The translations under genes and the position numbers were made by a program. The notes beneath the pieces are model-generated. The model searched no databases and was not told the DNA's origin. It saw only the letters and a program-made list of their open reading frames with translations. Source: Diplocarpon mali (Eukaryota > Ascomycota > Leotiomycetes > Helotiales > Drepanopezizaceae). From it: 54,292 nt of DNA. This document shows, piece after piece, positions 23,708-33,899 of the stretch; the stretch's first letter is position 1; each line of letters begins with the position of its first letter. The DNA lies in the NCBI GenBank assembly GCA_024741835.1, contig JAENRP010000223.1, positions 18,159 to 72,450 of the forward strand. The letters run 5' to 3'.

Positions 23708-25144
23708 AGACTGAGAAAGACACTAGTGGGTTAAAGCAAGGCGAGTTTAGACCCATTAGACACACTTCTACTCCAGACTCATTTCTCTTTATTTCTTTAA
23801 GGTCTAGCGTCCTTTCAATTATAATTGCATAACTGATTCTTAGGAGCTATTGCGTGAAGGTGGTGAGTATAACCAGTTTTTCCTCCCTGGAAAGTAGGCA
23901 CCTAGTTATATGGGTCCTAGAACAAATCCTAGAAACAAAACCAGCACTAGAATGTTTCATAAGTACTTGGTCAGTCAGCTGGGATACGTATCTGTATCCT
24001 TGTATACCCGTTGCTATTGATGCCAGAAACTGGCCTACTTTATATGACTTTTCTCTGGAAAGGGGGTTTATTTACTATTGATAACTCTGCGTACCCTTAA
24101 ATCACTCAAAGCCGTCACTTCACTCCGCGCCTCTGTGACACCTTCCAATCACCTCATTTCTTTAACAATAGGAGTATCATCCTGCATAGATGGTAAGAAA
24201 TATAACTTAGTTGGATTTGACGTCCAACTCACCAAAGATTTGTATAAATTGATTCCATATCATTGTTTTTCTTAGCAGCTCAGACCAGCTACCTCGGATT
24301 ACACTGTGTCATATCTAGGCCTGGAGGGTTGGCGGTAACAGAATGGAAGTGCTTCCTCTTGAAGCTCAGTGCGGAATCTAGACACAATAATACTAATGAA
24401 AAATACATTCGAGTTGCCCAGAAGCATTGCAGGAAGGAGAAAACATGCTGTTACAAACCCAGATAACTTTGGACTCTGGATCTAATTCAATGCACCGCTC
24501 AGAGTCGTAAGCATTTCCCGAGAGATTAGTAACTTCAGTACTATCTGCTGTATCTGTTCTATTCCTTAATCCTTGCGATAAACTTGTCCTTTCAATGGCA
24601 AGATCACGAAGCTGCTTATCCGAACCCGCCCCTTCCGTCTCGTCATCATTGACCAAGCCAGCATTATTGCAAATACTCTGATATGGACCATTCCTGATCA
24701 ACCCGAATTTTTTTCTGGATATCTAACGGCGCCGACGAGTCAGCGCCTTCAGGCTATCAGTTGATTTCCATGATGGTGCGTCTTGCCGGTCTAAGATGTT
24801 GTGCGTAACATAGCTAGCGTTTAATATAGATCCGCCGATCTTCTTTCGTATACTAAATGGCAACTAAGTACGTTGAATGATCAGGAACTCCTGATCAAGC
24901 TCTAGAGATGTCCAATGTGGAAACTCATACGGGCTCTGTACTAGTTTTCCTGTGGACAGTCAAGGGAGCTCAGGAATTCTGCTCTTCCTAATACCTCTTT
25001 TCAGTGAGATTTATAATATGGGACATCTGAGACTGGATAAAAAAGACTCATTGTAATAGTCTTTATTGCTGAGTGGATCTGGGGGCAAAGTTGGAAGTAA
25101 TTCTTATCCGGATGAGCGCTCGCTACTCTATTCCTAAAACGGGG
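23708..25144. other. Intergenic, weak open frames only
   Basis: A 102-codon minus-strand frame (24,393-24,701) with a polar N-terminal half is the best candidate, but it has no domain or supporting context. Nothing else is seen. Confidence 0.35.
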
Positions 25145-25534
25145 TTAGCCAGATACTAGGATAACAACGAAGAGTAGAAAGCTTATATCCCTGCCATTCT
25201 TGTGCATTGTTTTTGACGTCCGGTTATCTAACTTCACAATTCTGTCCCTGACATAGTCTCGCAAAGCCTGCGCGCTTTCCACGACCACCGCATCAACCTC
25301 GCGATTGGCATTCGTAAGTGTCTTGACGGCCAGCTCCAACTTCGGGTCCGACATCTGAAGTATCCCGATTCTTGCCATTGTATCTTGTTGAACGATCGAT
25401 AGATTGGCGATGGTAAACTTCGGCCCCTCAGAGGTCGCCCAGAAATGCATGGCGATAGCTAGTTTCCGAATGCTTGGAGCCTTCGTGAGATCGAAACAGG
25501 CGACGAGATCGTCTTGAGGAGCTGTGGATGCCAT
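25145..25534 (-). CDS. Hypothetical protein, 129 residues
   Basis: This ATG-initiated frame has balanced codon use that stands out from its AT-rich surroundings. The product starts MASTAPQDDLVACFDLTKA and is mostly amphipathic helix (AIAMHFWATSEGPKF, then LELAVKTLTNANREVDAVV and ALRDYVRDRIVKLDN). A short hydrophobic end (ISFLLFVVILVSG) could be a tail anchor. Alternatively the end may be intron sequence read through, the real gene continuing in another exon that I could not locate. I do not recognise the family. Confidence 0.35.
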   Translation of the reverse strand: MASTAPQDDLVACFDLTKAPSIRKLAIAMHFWATSEGPKFTIANLSIVQQDTMARIGILQMSDPKLELAVKTLTNANREVDAVVVESAQALRDYVRDRIVKLDNRTSKTMHKNGRDISFLLFVVILVSG

Positions 25535-27442
25535 CCTGTGTTCTTTTTTGCTGGAAGAAGACTATCAAGAGCGATGATCATGATCAGAGGAGGGAGAATT
25601 CTTCGTTGGGGCGTAAAGTAAAGCGAGGGGCCCAAGAATATGCGGGAACGGCCCATGATAGAGTCGAGGAAAGCGGCGGCCACTTCTCTCATGATCTCTC
25701 AAAAGTAATAATCAGTGTCCGGAAATATTGCGAATAAGAGTCCCGAAGCAAACAGCATGAGTGAGAAATACAGGCTGAGGCTGAGAGAGGGCTTACTTTC
25801 AACAGAGACGTTCGAGTTGAGGGAGCAGCTCATAGTAGCTCGTCAAATGGGAGGGCTGCTCCAGAGTGCTTCTAGTCGTTCGGGCGTTCGAGGAGCATGT
25901 TAGCTGAAGTCAACAGTGAAGTAGAAGGATCACAAACAAGGTCGGCTAAGTGCCACTGGTCGAAGGAGAAAGAGAGATCAAGATCAAGGTTTCTTAATAC
26001 TATATATGTTCCACGTCTCTATACTGAGAGATGAAAACCAGAATACGTTGGAAGAGCTTTGCGTAAGAGAACTGAGAGCACCAGGAGCCGAGAACTCCAA
26101 CAGTGGCACTGTTTAGAACATTTTTGATTCTTCCTTACACATCTTTCCCTAACTTTGAAGCATCACCTTCACAGTCGGAAGAAGAGTCAGAAGGCATAGT
26201 ATCGGCAGCTCGCTTTCCATCTGCGGCTGCCAGCTATGAGAAGAGTGAGCGCATTTTGAATGCATCTAATCCCAGCGACTCGACTTACAGTAGCAATTCT
26301 AGTCACCGCAAATGGGACCGCTGGTATTCCAGCATACTCGCGCAGAGCTTGAGTGTCAATGAGGATCGTAGGAAGAAAGCGTCGGCCACATCAAGCGAAT
26401 CGGCTCAAGGGAGAGAGATAGAGTAAGACGTCTGCTCACTTTCGTAGATCTGAAGATGGAGGAGCGGCGTAGGAAACAACTGTCTGACGTAGTAAGGGAG
26501 ATCAGGAAGTTTTTTGTATCTGAAGCGAAATCTGAAAGAACAGTTTTAATGTAGACATTAGTTGCATAAAAAAAACCCGAGCAAGAACGGTTGAGAAGGC
26601 TCTTACTATAGCTACAAAAAAGCATAATAGAATAACCAATGATTTTACATTTAGAAAACACCAATTTAATATACAACCTAAATACAAATACTTCAATTCA
26701 AAAAACAAGAGACACTATGGATCTTCAAGTATTAGGATGTCTTACAAATATATATGTAATATATGTACACACACGTACACACACGTACACACAAAAAGGA
26801 CATTAGACACAATCGAGACATATAAATGATGTAGAAAAATCTTTGATTTCTAAAATCATACAATCTACAATCATACAAGCCGACGAAGGAACGGGGAAGA
26901 TGTTTTAGGGCCCTGGGACTTCGGGTCCAAGTTGGAAAAGTTAGGAGTTGGGCTAGCTAGTTAAACTCATGCAGCCCTCTGGTTTCGCATGGGACGTTGC
27001 TTTCAACGAAAACCCAAGGTGCAGCAGATGAGAGCCTAGGAATCGTTCCAGTAAGGCCCTAGCTCCTGCGTAGCTATCCCGAAGAGCAATCTCATGGCTA
27101 GTTCGTGGTAAAGGTTAGAGGGAAAGCAGTCTTGATCGAGGCATAGTAAGACCAAAATGATCGTATTGTTCCAAGATGAATACGCAACCGTGATCAAGAT
27201 GCTGACTGGTTTGGTAGCTTTCCTTGCGCTGTTAACTACGCTCCTTACTGCCTTTTAAGCAGGAACATACGGGGTCGATGCGCAGCAGAGATTAGCCCCT
27301 GAATAGCTTCAGTCGTTTTTCGATCCCATTCTAGGGGTCCCGTCCTTAGAGCTCACATAGTGCGAGCAATTGATGGTGGAATAGCCACCCCGCCCACAGC
27401 GTCCCAGAGCCTCTGCGGGCTCCAATTGCGATCTGAAAGCCG
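25535..27442. other. Intergenic, with one weak ORF
   Basis: A 107-codon frame at 26,103-26,426 (+) lacks an ATG. It is Ser/Glu-rich with a SHRKWDRWYSS block and may be an exon or a remnant. The rest, including the 3' flank of SPC34, shows nothing recognisable apart from the microsatellite at 26,765. Confidence 0.35.
26765..26793. repeat. GTACACACAC decamer repeat
   Basis: About three head-to-tail copies of the decamer GTACACACAC form a minisatellite-like tract in AT-rich intergenic DNA. Confidence 0.85.
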
Positions 27443-28264
27443 TCACCGCAGCAATCCTCCCAAATCCCTCTCCATCCCACTCACCATCTCCTCAAGCACC
27501 CTCTTCTTCCTCTCCAGCTCTCTGATCTCGTCCTCCTCAGCCATTAAGTCGTCATCAGTAACATCAACCTCAAACTCCCTTGGTCCGTTGAACTTTTCAT
27601 CGTCCTCGCCGTAGTCCTCGAAGTCCTCGTCATCATCCCCCGGCGTAGCCCCCCGATTAATCCTCTCCAGTTCCCTCGTCTGTCTCCGCACCTTGTTCTC
27701 GTAAAACCTCAAACCGTCCGCAATCTTCGCGTATCGATTCCTCAGTCCCGAGATCCGTTCCGGGACCCCGTGTACGCTGTACACATTATTCAGTTTCTCG
27801 GCGCCGCGCAGCAACACCTCGATATCAATATCCCCCTTTCCCTCCGTCTTGCGGACCTCACTGTGCAGCTCCGCGCCCAGGACGGCGGCCACGGCCGTGT
27901 TGCGTCTTGGTGCGCGGGTTCCAGTCGGGATTCCCGCTGTCACTTCGCCCTGCGCGACGTTGAAGACGGTCTTTCTGCGTGAGGAGGGTGCCGGGTCTGG
28001 GTAGGGCGTGCTGGAGGATATGTGAGGAGGCGGCGGAGGCACTGAGAAGAGCGCGCGTTCGTGGGGTTCGGTATCCCGGATTAGAGAGGTAATGTCGGGG
28101 GTGGAAAGTAGGGCGTTGGTGAATATCTGGGGAGGTGGGAAGCTTAGTCGGCGGGGTTCGTTAGCAAGGGGGCTGCATCTACCGGCGACATTTACGTACG
28201 GGAGGGTGGCGATTGATTCGGCAGAGAGGGAGATTTGTTCCAAATGTCGTTCCAGGAGGGACAT
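27443..28264 (-). CDS. SPC34: DASH complex subunit SPC34
   Basis: Spc34 is part of the DASH/Dam1 ring that couples kinetochores to spindle microtubules in fungi. The family block QIFTNALL, DITSLIRDTEPHERALFS is clear near the N-terminus. A helical region follows (LLRGAEKLNNVYSVHGVPER, then ISGLRNRYAKIADGLRFYE), and a second coiled coil precedes the C-terminus after an acidic linker. The whole span can be read as 273 residues, but 19 of these (28,143-28,199) interrupt the conserved 'LPFPPP.IFTNALL' start. That 57-nt segment begins GTACGT, contains GCTAAC and ends CTAAG, so I read it as an intron. Exons 28,200-28,264 and 27,443-28,142 then give 254 residues with TLPFPPPQIFTNALL restored by splicing. 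The intron has no stop and a length divisible by three, so retention would go unnoticed by translation. Confidence 0.92.
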   Translation of the reverse strand: MSLLERHLEQISLSAESIATLPYVNVAGRCSPLANEPRRLSFPPPQIFTNALLSTPDITSLIRDTEPHERALFSVPPPPPHISSSTPYPDPAPSSRRKTVFNVAQGEVTAGIPTGTRAPRRNTAVAAVLGAELHSEVRKTEGKGDIDIEVLLRGAEKLNNVYSVHGVPERISGLRNRYAKIADGLRFYENKVRRQTRELERINRGATPGDDDEDFEDYGEDDEKFNGPREFEVDVTDDDLMAEEDEIRELERKKRVLEEMVSGMERDLGGLLR

Positions 28265-29500
28265 TATGTTGTTATGTGGGTAGAATTGGGTTTGTTCCTG
28301 ATGTTGTCAATCTGCCTGTTCTTCACGCGTCAAGGCTACAAAGTAACGACGGAAAGCCTTGGCGCCCTCCCTCTACCCACACGTGACCTGTCTTGCATGC
28401 TGCCAAAAGCCGAAGCTCTGCTGATATGACATTCGCATTCCGGTGCGCAAGGAATATTCAGTGATACCAAGAGTCTTCTCACCTGTGAAAATCGACTGTC
28501 TGTGCAAGCTTCCACGTGCTCCCCCTCCTTTCTGAGACAAGCGACCCGAGGCCGTTGGGTAAACAACAAACATCGGATCTTGGCCACACAAGGTCGTCAG
28601 GCATCCGTCTCCTCTGGACCAAGACAACTCATACTTTCCATACGACCTCAAGGATTTCGAGCTTGCGCGGAGTCTGGGTAAGAAGAACTTCTACCTTACC
28701 GGTCAGCAATACGAGGCAACTCCACCCTAAAAGGGCCTCTACGTCGGGCCGCAACAGGACAACGGGCGATGCTACCAGTTGTCCTCTTCTGCAGGCGTAT
28801 CTTGTGGCATGTCTCCAATGGTTGACAAGCCCGAGTATCCGATGTCCTATTGTCTTCGCTGTCGTTGGATGCTTGGCGACGGGAAGATCGCTGCAAGATG
28901 CCTTGCAGGGTGGTCCTCGTGAGTTTTCGTCGCAAAGCGGATTGATGCGAATGTACTGTGAGATGTTTGCGGCGCGAGAGAGCAATCCGAGGTCTCGATG
29001 CTACTCTAGATGGACTACCTCTCTCGATCCAACGGAGAGTGTGGGCTGGCCGTGGCTTATTTGGTCTTCCGAGACTGGCTTGGACTGGAAATAGGAACAC
29101 GAGAATATGATCATGGAAAAAGCAACACGTGCTGCGCCGTATCATTCGTCTTCTATTGACAGTCAGCTTGATCAGCTGTACTGACATTTTGAGAATCATG
29201 AACAAAGGTAGAGCGAGAGCAAGGAAGAATGAGTGGATAAGAGACGGTTGGAACGCAGAGACGAGCCGCGGCTTGCAGGTTTATATGGGATGAAGAGAAG
29301 GGCTATAGGGCGGCACATTTCTTAAAGGCTAAAATTATTGTTTATTTTGAAAGGAGAGGAAAGGCGAGCGACACAGGAGAAGCCAGGCCTTATCGACCTA
29401 CCTCAAAAAGTAAGAGACTTATAACTCCCGTGGTTAAGTGTGCTGATTTTACCATGCTATATTTTTTTTTTCATGTCACGTGTATGAGTACCCCTCCAAG
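28265..29500. other. SPC34 upstream region with possible gene remnant
   Basis: The first few hundred bases are the SPC34 promoter. Open frames on both strands between 28,516 and 29,205 disagree with each other and have no domains. A third plus-strand frame gives better protein-like pieces (see 28,577-28,919). Confidence 0.35.
28577..28919 (+). pseudogene. Possible decayed gene, unknown family
   Basis: One plus-strand frame reads SYFPYDLKDFELARSLGKK and NFYLTGQQYEATPP, then one TAA at about 28,728. It continues with GLYVGPQQDNGRCYQLSSS, and CGMSPMVDKPEYPMSYCLRC follows, until a TGA at about 28,919. The even composition and the four clustered cysteines look like a real protein, possibly secreted, broken by one stop. 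I do not recognise the family and cannot exclude chance. Confidence 0.2.
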
Positions 29501-30709
29501 ACCCCTGCCGCCCACAATCGGGCGGCCCGTCTATGATTATTTTTTCCCCCTCCGTCTCTCTCTTTTGCTCTCACTCAACCATTCAACCATTCAAATCTCC
29601 GCGCGTACGTGCTCGAATAACCTATCCTCCCCGAAATCTGGCTGTTGACAACGCATCAAACACTGCTGCCCTTCGAATCAGAACTCCCTGCCACCGGCCA
29701 GATTCTCGTGGGCTCCGGACAGTCGTCGGCGCCTTATCGTCCGTCGAGTCACCATCGCCGTCACCCTCAGTGTCACGACCATCCCTCCTCTCCTCCGGAT
29801 CTTGGACGTATCGTGTGGCTCTCTCGCAAGAACCGTATCAACGCACGACACCAAAGCACAATTGCCCGGTAACACGCACAAGAATATATAGAGCACATAC
29901 AACTCAGCAGTCGCCCGGTCCAGTCTAGTCCCATCCAGTCTATACAGAGGCAGAGGCCCTTTCACTGTTGCTCGACAATCCATATACAGACACAGGCCGA
30001 ACCTGGCTGGCTGCTCTTCTTCTTTTTCAGTCCTCTTCTGCAACCTCCGGGTACAGATCTCACCCGTACCCGTCCCCGCCCGTACCCGAGCCCGTACCCG
30101 AGACCCTGGTCCTGTCCTCCACTCCTTGGTAACAGTTCACAAATCCGACAATCTCCTTGACCTATCTGCTGGGCGATATTTCTGCACAACTACAAGTCTG
30201 CGGTTTGCCGTACTTTCTCTTCCCCGAAGTCTCTATCCCAGAAGCCTATCGGACATCTTACCTTACCTCACTCCTCACCCCCTACCTGTCTTCATTTCGA
30301 AACAAGTCTGCCCCTTCTATCTTATCAAGGAACACCGGCCTTTCTTCGCCTCCTCCACTAGCACATCCACCACCGGCTGCCCGCAGCCCATTCTCCTTGC
30401 CTGTCCCCGAGCTAGCAGAGTGCAGGCTGGGACACGAGCACCACTCAACCTAAGATTTAGGAGTCCTGACATCCCTTTTGACTGCACAAAAACCTTCCCC
30501 TGTCTTCCTGGATCGTGTCAAGTTGCGAGGCCCCGTGGCATCAGAGCTCTTCTCTACAGGACAGGATACCTATCATGAACTGCAATCCTCCTCGTCTTCC
30601 TTCTCCTTGCTGGAGATATATACCGCGGGCGTTGACGCCTTAGGCCTCTATCCTACGTCGGTGCCATAGCACATCGAAATTTTCGAAACGAAGCCATAGA
30701 TTTGCAATT
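29501..30709 (+). promoter_or_regulatory. CT-rich promoter and probable long leader of the 30,710 gene
   Basis: A pyrimidine-rich block at about 29,540-29,600 (CTCTCTCTTTTGCTCTC, then a duplicated ACCATTCA) is typical just upstream of fungal transcription starts. From there to the ATG at 30,710 are about 1.1 kb with several ATG-initiated short frames (for example at 29,533, 29,645, 30,126 and 30,157) and three copies of CCCGTACCCG (30,063, 30,079 and 30,091). A long leader with upstream ORFs is the simplest reading. Leader introns are possible. Confidence 0.4.
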
Positions 30710-31642
30710 ATGCGTTCCTTCACTTCCGATTACGGTTTGGTCCAGCAAGCAGTACCATCCTCTCCGCCGCAGACTCCGATAGCTGGTCCGTCCTTTCCGC
30801 TCAAGAACCGCAGGAACGGCATGCACTTTGCGCCCCCGGAGCTTGCAGAGAAGAGCGCCACGATAATCCCCAACGGCGATGGCCTCCACTTCTCGTATAC
30901 ACCTTCCAACCGGCCTACAGATCTGTCCCCGCGATCCTCCTCCCCCGCCTCTTCAACGCACTGCTCGGACTCGAGTGCCAGTCCTCCAAGATCCATCTCC
31001 TCTTCGCCCGTTGCCCCGTTCTCCGAATCCCCTCCCCGACCAAGACGCAACGTGATTGCAGAAGGAAATTTCATAGTCGAGGAATTCGGGAAGAGCGATT
31101 ATGAGAAGTGGGACTCGGACGAGGAGGATGTCATACGGCCGCACCAATATGAAGACGCGGAAAGCGATCGAGCGGGCTCCACCAAGTCCGTTCGGCGGAG
31201 CGAGATTGATCCCCGAGTTCTCCATGGCCTGCAGAACCTGCACTGCGAAACAGAAGTCGATGAGCGAGAGTTATGGCTAGAGGCTATGCGAGAGGAGAAA
31301 AGAAGGAGACGGAGGAGTTCAGGAAGCGTGCAGAAGCGGACTATTAGCCAAAGTATTGGTAGTGATACAGATGATGAGGACCTGAAGCCAGTCACTTTCG
31401 AGGGAGCCAATGAGATCGGATCTAGTGCTAGGAGATTGCGAAGAAAGACAAAGGGTGAGAGGACGAGCCTCATCTTCGACGATCCACCTCCGAGGATCGA
31501 TGAGGAATATGAGGGTCCGGAGAGCGTGGAGGAATTGGTCGAGCTACAAGATAGCGAGGAAGAGGCCGAAGGAGGTGATCTCAGGGAGTTGCCGTACTTT
31601 CGTTATGTCCAGGATATGGACGTGGACTCTGACGAGGAATGA
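30710..31642 (+). CDS. Conserved-looking acidic disordered protein, unknown function
   Basis: This is a single-exon frame of 310 residues starting MRSFTSDYGLVQQAVPSSPP. The first 110 residues are Ser/Pro-rich with many SP sites. A more ordered central part carries FIVEEFGKSDYEKWDSDEED and ELWLEAMREEKRRRRR. A basic RRLRRKTKGERTSLIFDDPP block follows, then an acidic end (ELPYFRYVQDMDVDSDEE). The mix of Arg clusters and acidic runs suggests a nuclear protein, but no catalytic domain is visible. I believe similar proteins occur across Pezizomycotina as hypotheticals, which is recollection and not a search. Codon use and composition match the neighbouring genes, so it is very probably real. Confidence 0.75.
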   Translation: MRSFTSDYGLVQQAVPSSPPQTPIAGPSFPLKNRRNGMHFAPPELAEKSATIIPNGDGLHFSYTPSNRPTDLSPRSSSPASSTHCSDSSASPPRSISSSPVAPFSESPPRPRRNVIAEGNFIVEEFGKSDYEKWDSDEEDVIRPHQYEDAESDRAGSTKSVRRSEIDPRVLHGLQNLHCETEVDERELWLEAMREEKRRRRRSSGSVQKRTISQSIGSDTDDEDLKPVTFEGANEIGSSARRLRRKTKGERTSLIFDDPPPRIDEEYEGPESVEELVELQDSEEEAEGGDLRELPYFRYVQDMDVDSDEE

Positions 31643-32370
31643 TTTTATGAAAGATTACGGGTTCATGAGCCACCGAAATGATTGATGACTTTTAGATATG
31701 GGTAGGCGGACCTGGGACTGGGCATGGGCATGGAACTGCATTGCTTTGGGGATTTTGCCGAGCACAGCGTTTGGGTTTCTGGGTTGCGTTCGAAGTCTGC
31801 ATAGCATAGAAGTGCTGTTCTCACGAATCAGACCATGGATTGGTATTTGAATATGCTTTGCATTGTGCCCTGGCCCGCAGACCAAACTTATGACTTGGAG
31901 AATGGCCCAGTAACAATCAGGAACAAGTGGTTTATTTTACACACAAGTTCTAACACTATGATATATATCTATATCATCCATTTATGCTTGACCTCTTGGT
32001 TGCTATGATTTTTTCACAAAGAGGAAATTTTGGCTTGCTTGTAGCAAGTCACTACCACTTACTCCAATACCAAGAAGAATATGAAGATAAACAAGGTTGC
32101 TTGGCTGAATAAGCTCCAGCGGATCCTAAGTTTTATAGAAATTATTTGTACCATATAAAGCATAGGGTTTTTCCATTGAAAAACACCCTTTCAAAATAGC
32201 TAATTTCATAATTCCGATTCGTTAGTACACTGACCTTTTTTTCTTCCCTTTGATATGCTATATTAGTTCCAAACTGTATTTTATAAGCAGGAAATGCTAT
32301 AGTTGGACTAGGTATATGAGGAAACTAGTAGTAAAACTCCATAAGTTTGATATATAGCCTATTATACTTA
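31643..32370. other. Transition from gene-rich to AT-rich DNA
   Basis: The 3' flank of the preceding gene is followed by increasingly AT-rich sequence. I see no gene. The density of TA dinucleotides rises sharply after about 32,280. Confidence 0.6.
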
Positions 32371-33590
32371 TGTTGCAGGTATGCCCGTCACATGTTTGTC
32401 ATATGATCTGTCACATGATATATCATATATATGATATGTCATATGACTTGCCATATGACTTAGCGGCTTCGCTAAGAAGCCCGCTTACCTTAAGTAGCTT
32501 GTAGTTAGAGAGCTCTTATGAATTAAGATACCTAACATTGTCGTTTGCACCTTATACTTCTTCGTGCCCTTTTCTAGTTTACTATCAAGTTCACTATTAG
32601 AGAACCTTATTGCTATAGGTTATAAGCCCTGTATGCCTATAAATAGCATTTGACAAATTCCATCGATTAGAGTCTCCTTTATAAACGAAAAGGCTGATTG
32701 ATATTTTTAAGTTTTACTTAACTAATAATGTATAATAAGCGTTATTTTAATAATAAAATAGTAGCTACTCCCCTTTTAGAGCGCTATATAATAATCTAAG
32801 CTTACGCAAGATTCGTTACTATAGCTGAATCATTAGGACTGATAGCTGAGATTACTAGCTTAATTGCTAAAAGTACTCTACTACCTGAATTACCTATTTT
32901 TAAAGGGACTAATATATAGTACCTTAAACTCGAATTTAATAGTTTATCTCCTCCTCCTCTTCCTTCTCTTCCTTTTGATAACTCTATATATATATATATA
33001 AATAAGATATTATTATTATCTTTAGCTGCCCTTAGCCTCCTTAAGTCTTAAAAGCTTAAAGGCGTAAAGGATTATAGCTAGTAGAGGAATAAGGTTTTGA
33101 ACCTTGTAAAGTCAAACGCCTTGACTATATATCTCTATATAAAAGCTAGAATATATACTCTACTTGAGGTTGACTTATAGGACTGTTCTATTATACCTAA
33201 GGAAAGGGACAATTGGGTTAGATAGGAAGCTAAGGAATCTTAGATAAAGCTTGCTATTATACTTAATTGCAAACTAGGCCTACTAGCTTATATAGAAGGC
33301 GACAAATCTGCCTTGGATATATGGGAAGCTCTTTAAAAATAGTATAAAGGATCTGGAATAGTGCTTGAATATAACGTTATACAGACTTATATTACTATTA
33401 AATATAATAACTTTAATTCACTTAAAGCTTATATCATTGCCTTTAGACTTTTAATTACTAAATTGGAAGCTCTTGACTCTGCTCCTCCCTTTTACTAGCA
33501 TCCTATTATATTTATTACTAGCTGTTCTAATAGATGGCCTATTTAGGTAGATTGATAACGCTTTAACCTTCGCTTAGCTATAGTAGTATA
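32371..33590 (+). mobile_element. RIP-damaged retroelement 5' region and gag relic
   Basis: The stretch 32,382-32,462 is a cluster of ATATGAC/GTCATAT-type inverted and direct repeats, like the start of some fungal LTRs. A frame opening with ATG at 32,728 then runs to about 33,590 with about twenty stops, nearly all TAA or TAG. It contains LKGVKDYS (then stops), GDKSALDIWEAL and YKGSGIVLEYNVIQTYITIK, and SLKAYIIAFRLLITKLEAL. This resembles a copia-type gag ('L.G..Y..W', '.A.E.W..L...Y') more than a gypsy gag. It has the same codon phase as the gypsy pol that follows, so it could be that element's gag or a separate truncated copia. I could not settle which. Confidence 0.55.
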
Positions 33591-33700
33591 ACGGCTGCAC
33601 CTCCACTTAGTGCAATTACCTGGGAGTATAGCGTTTTAAGGTTTCGCAATCTCGATTCGATATAGGGTTTTTTCGAATCGACCCTAAAGGTGTAAAAGGA
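33565..33700 (+). other. tRNA-like (SINE-type) segment, tentative
   Basis: The gag relic breaks off into TAGTAGTATAACGGCTGC, which resembles a mutated polymerase III A box. About 70 bp later CTCGATTCGATATAGGG resembles a B box, with the TTCGATA T-loop pattern. A small inverted repeat follows (AGGGT near 33,668 and ACCCT near 33,690). I could not fold a full cloverleaf, so a tRNA-derived SINE is a suggestion only. Confidence 0.25.
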
Positions 33701-33899
33701 TATTCTTATATAATATTATATAAATGGACAAAGAGCCTTAAGCTGCTTATATATATAAGGAAGAAGGGCTCTCTCTTAAAGAGGGCTCCCTAACTTCTTT
33801 ATTTCCTTTGTATTAGACCTATAGAATACGCCTTTTGCACTACTTCTTGCTCTTATACTTGATCTCGCACTTTAGCGGTTCTATATTATTATATTAAAT

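Noticed and set aside
26103..26426. 107-codon ORF as a confident gene
   Set aside because: It has no ATG start and no domain; listed only as a weak possibility in the intergenic entry.
28516..29205. Open frames of 192 codons (+) and 169 codons (-) as genes
   Set aside because: They overlap on opposite strands, have Ser/Arg/Trp-rich chance composition and no domain. A third frame looks more protein-like.
1..31900. tRNA genes in the genic part
   Set aside because: I looked for GGTTCGAATCC-type B boxes. The near matches (for example about 6,674 and 1,848) lie inside alpha-COP and the BTB remnant without an A box.
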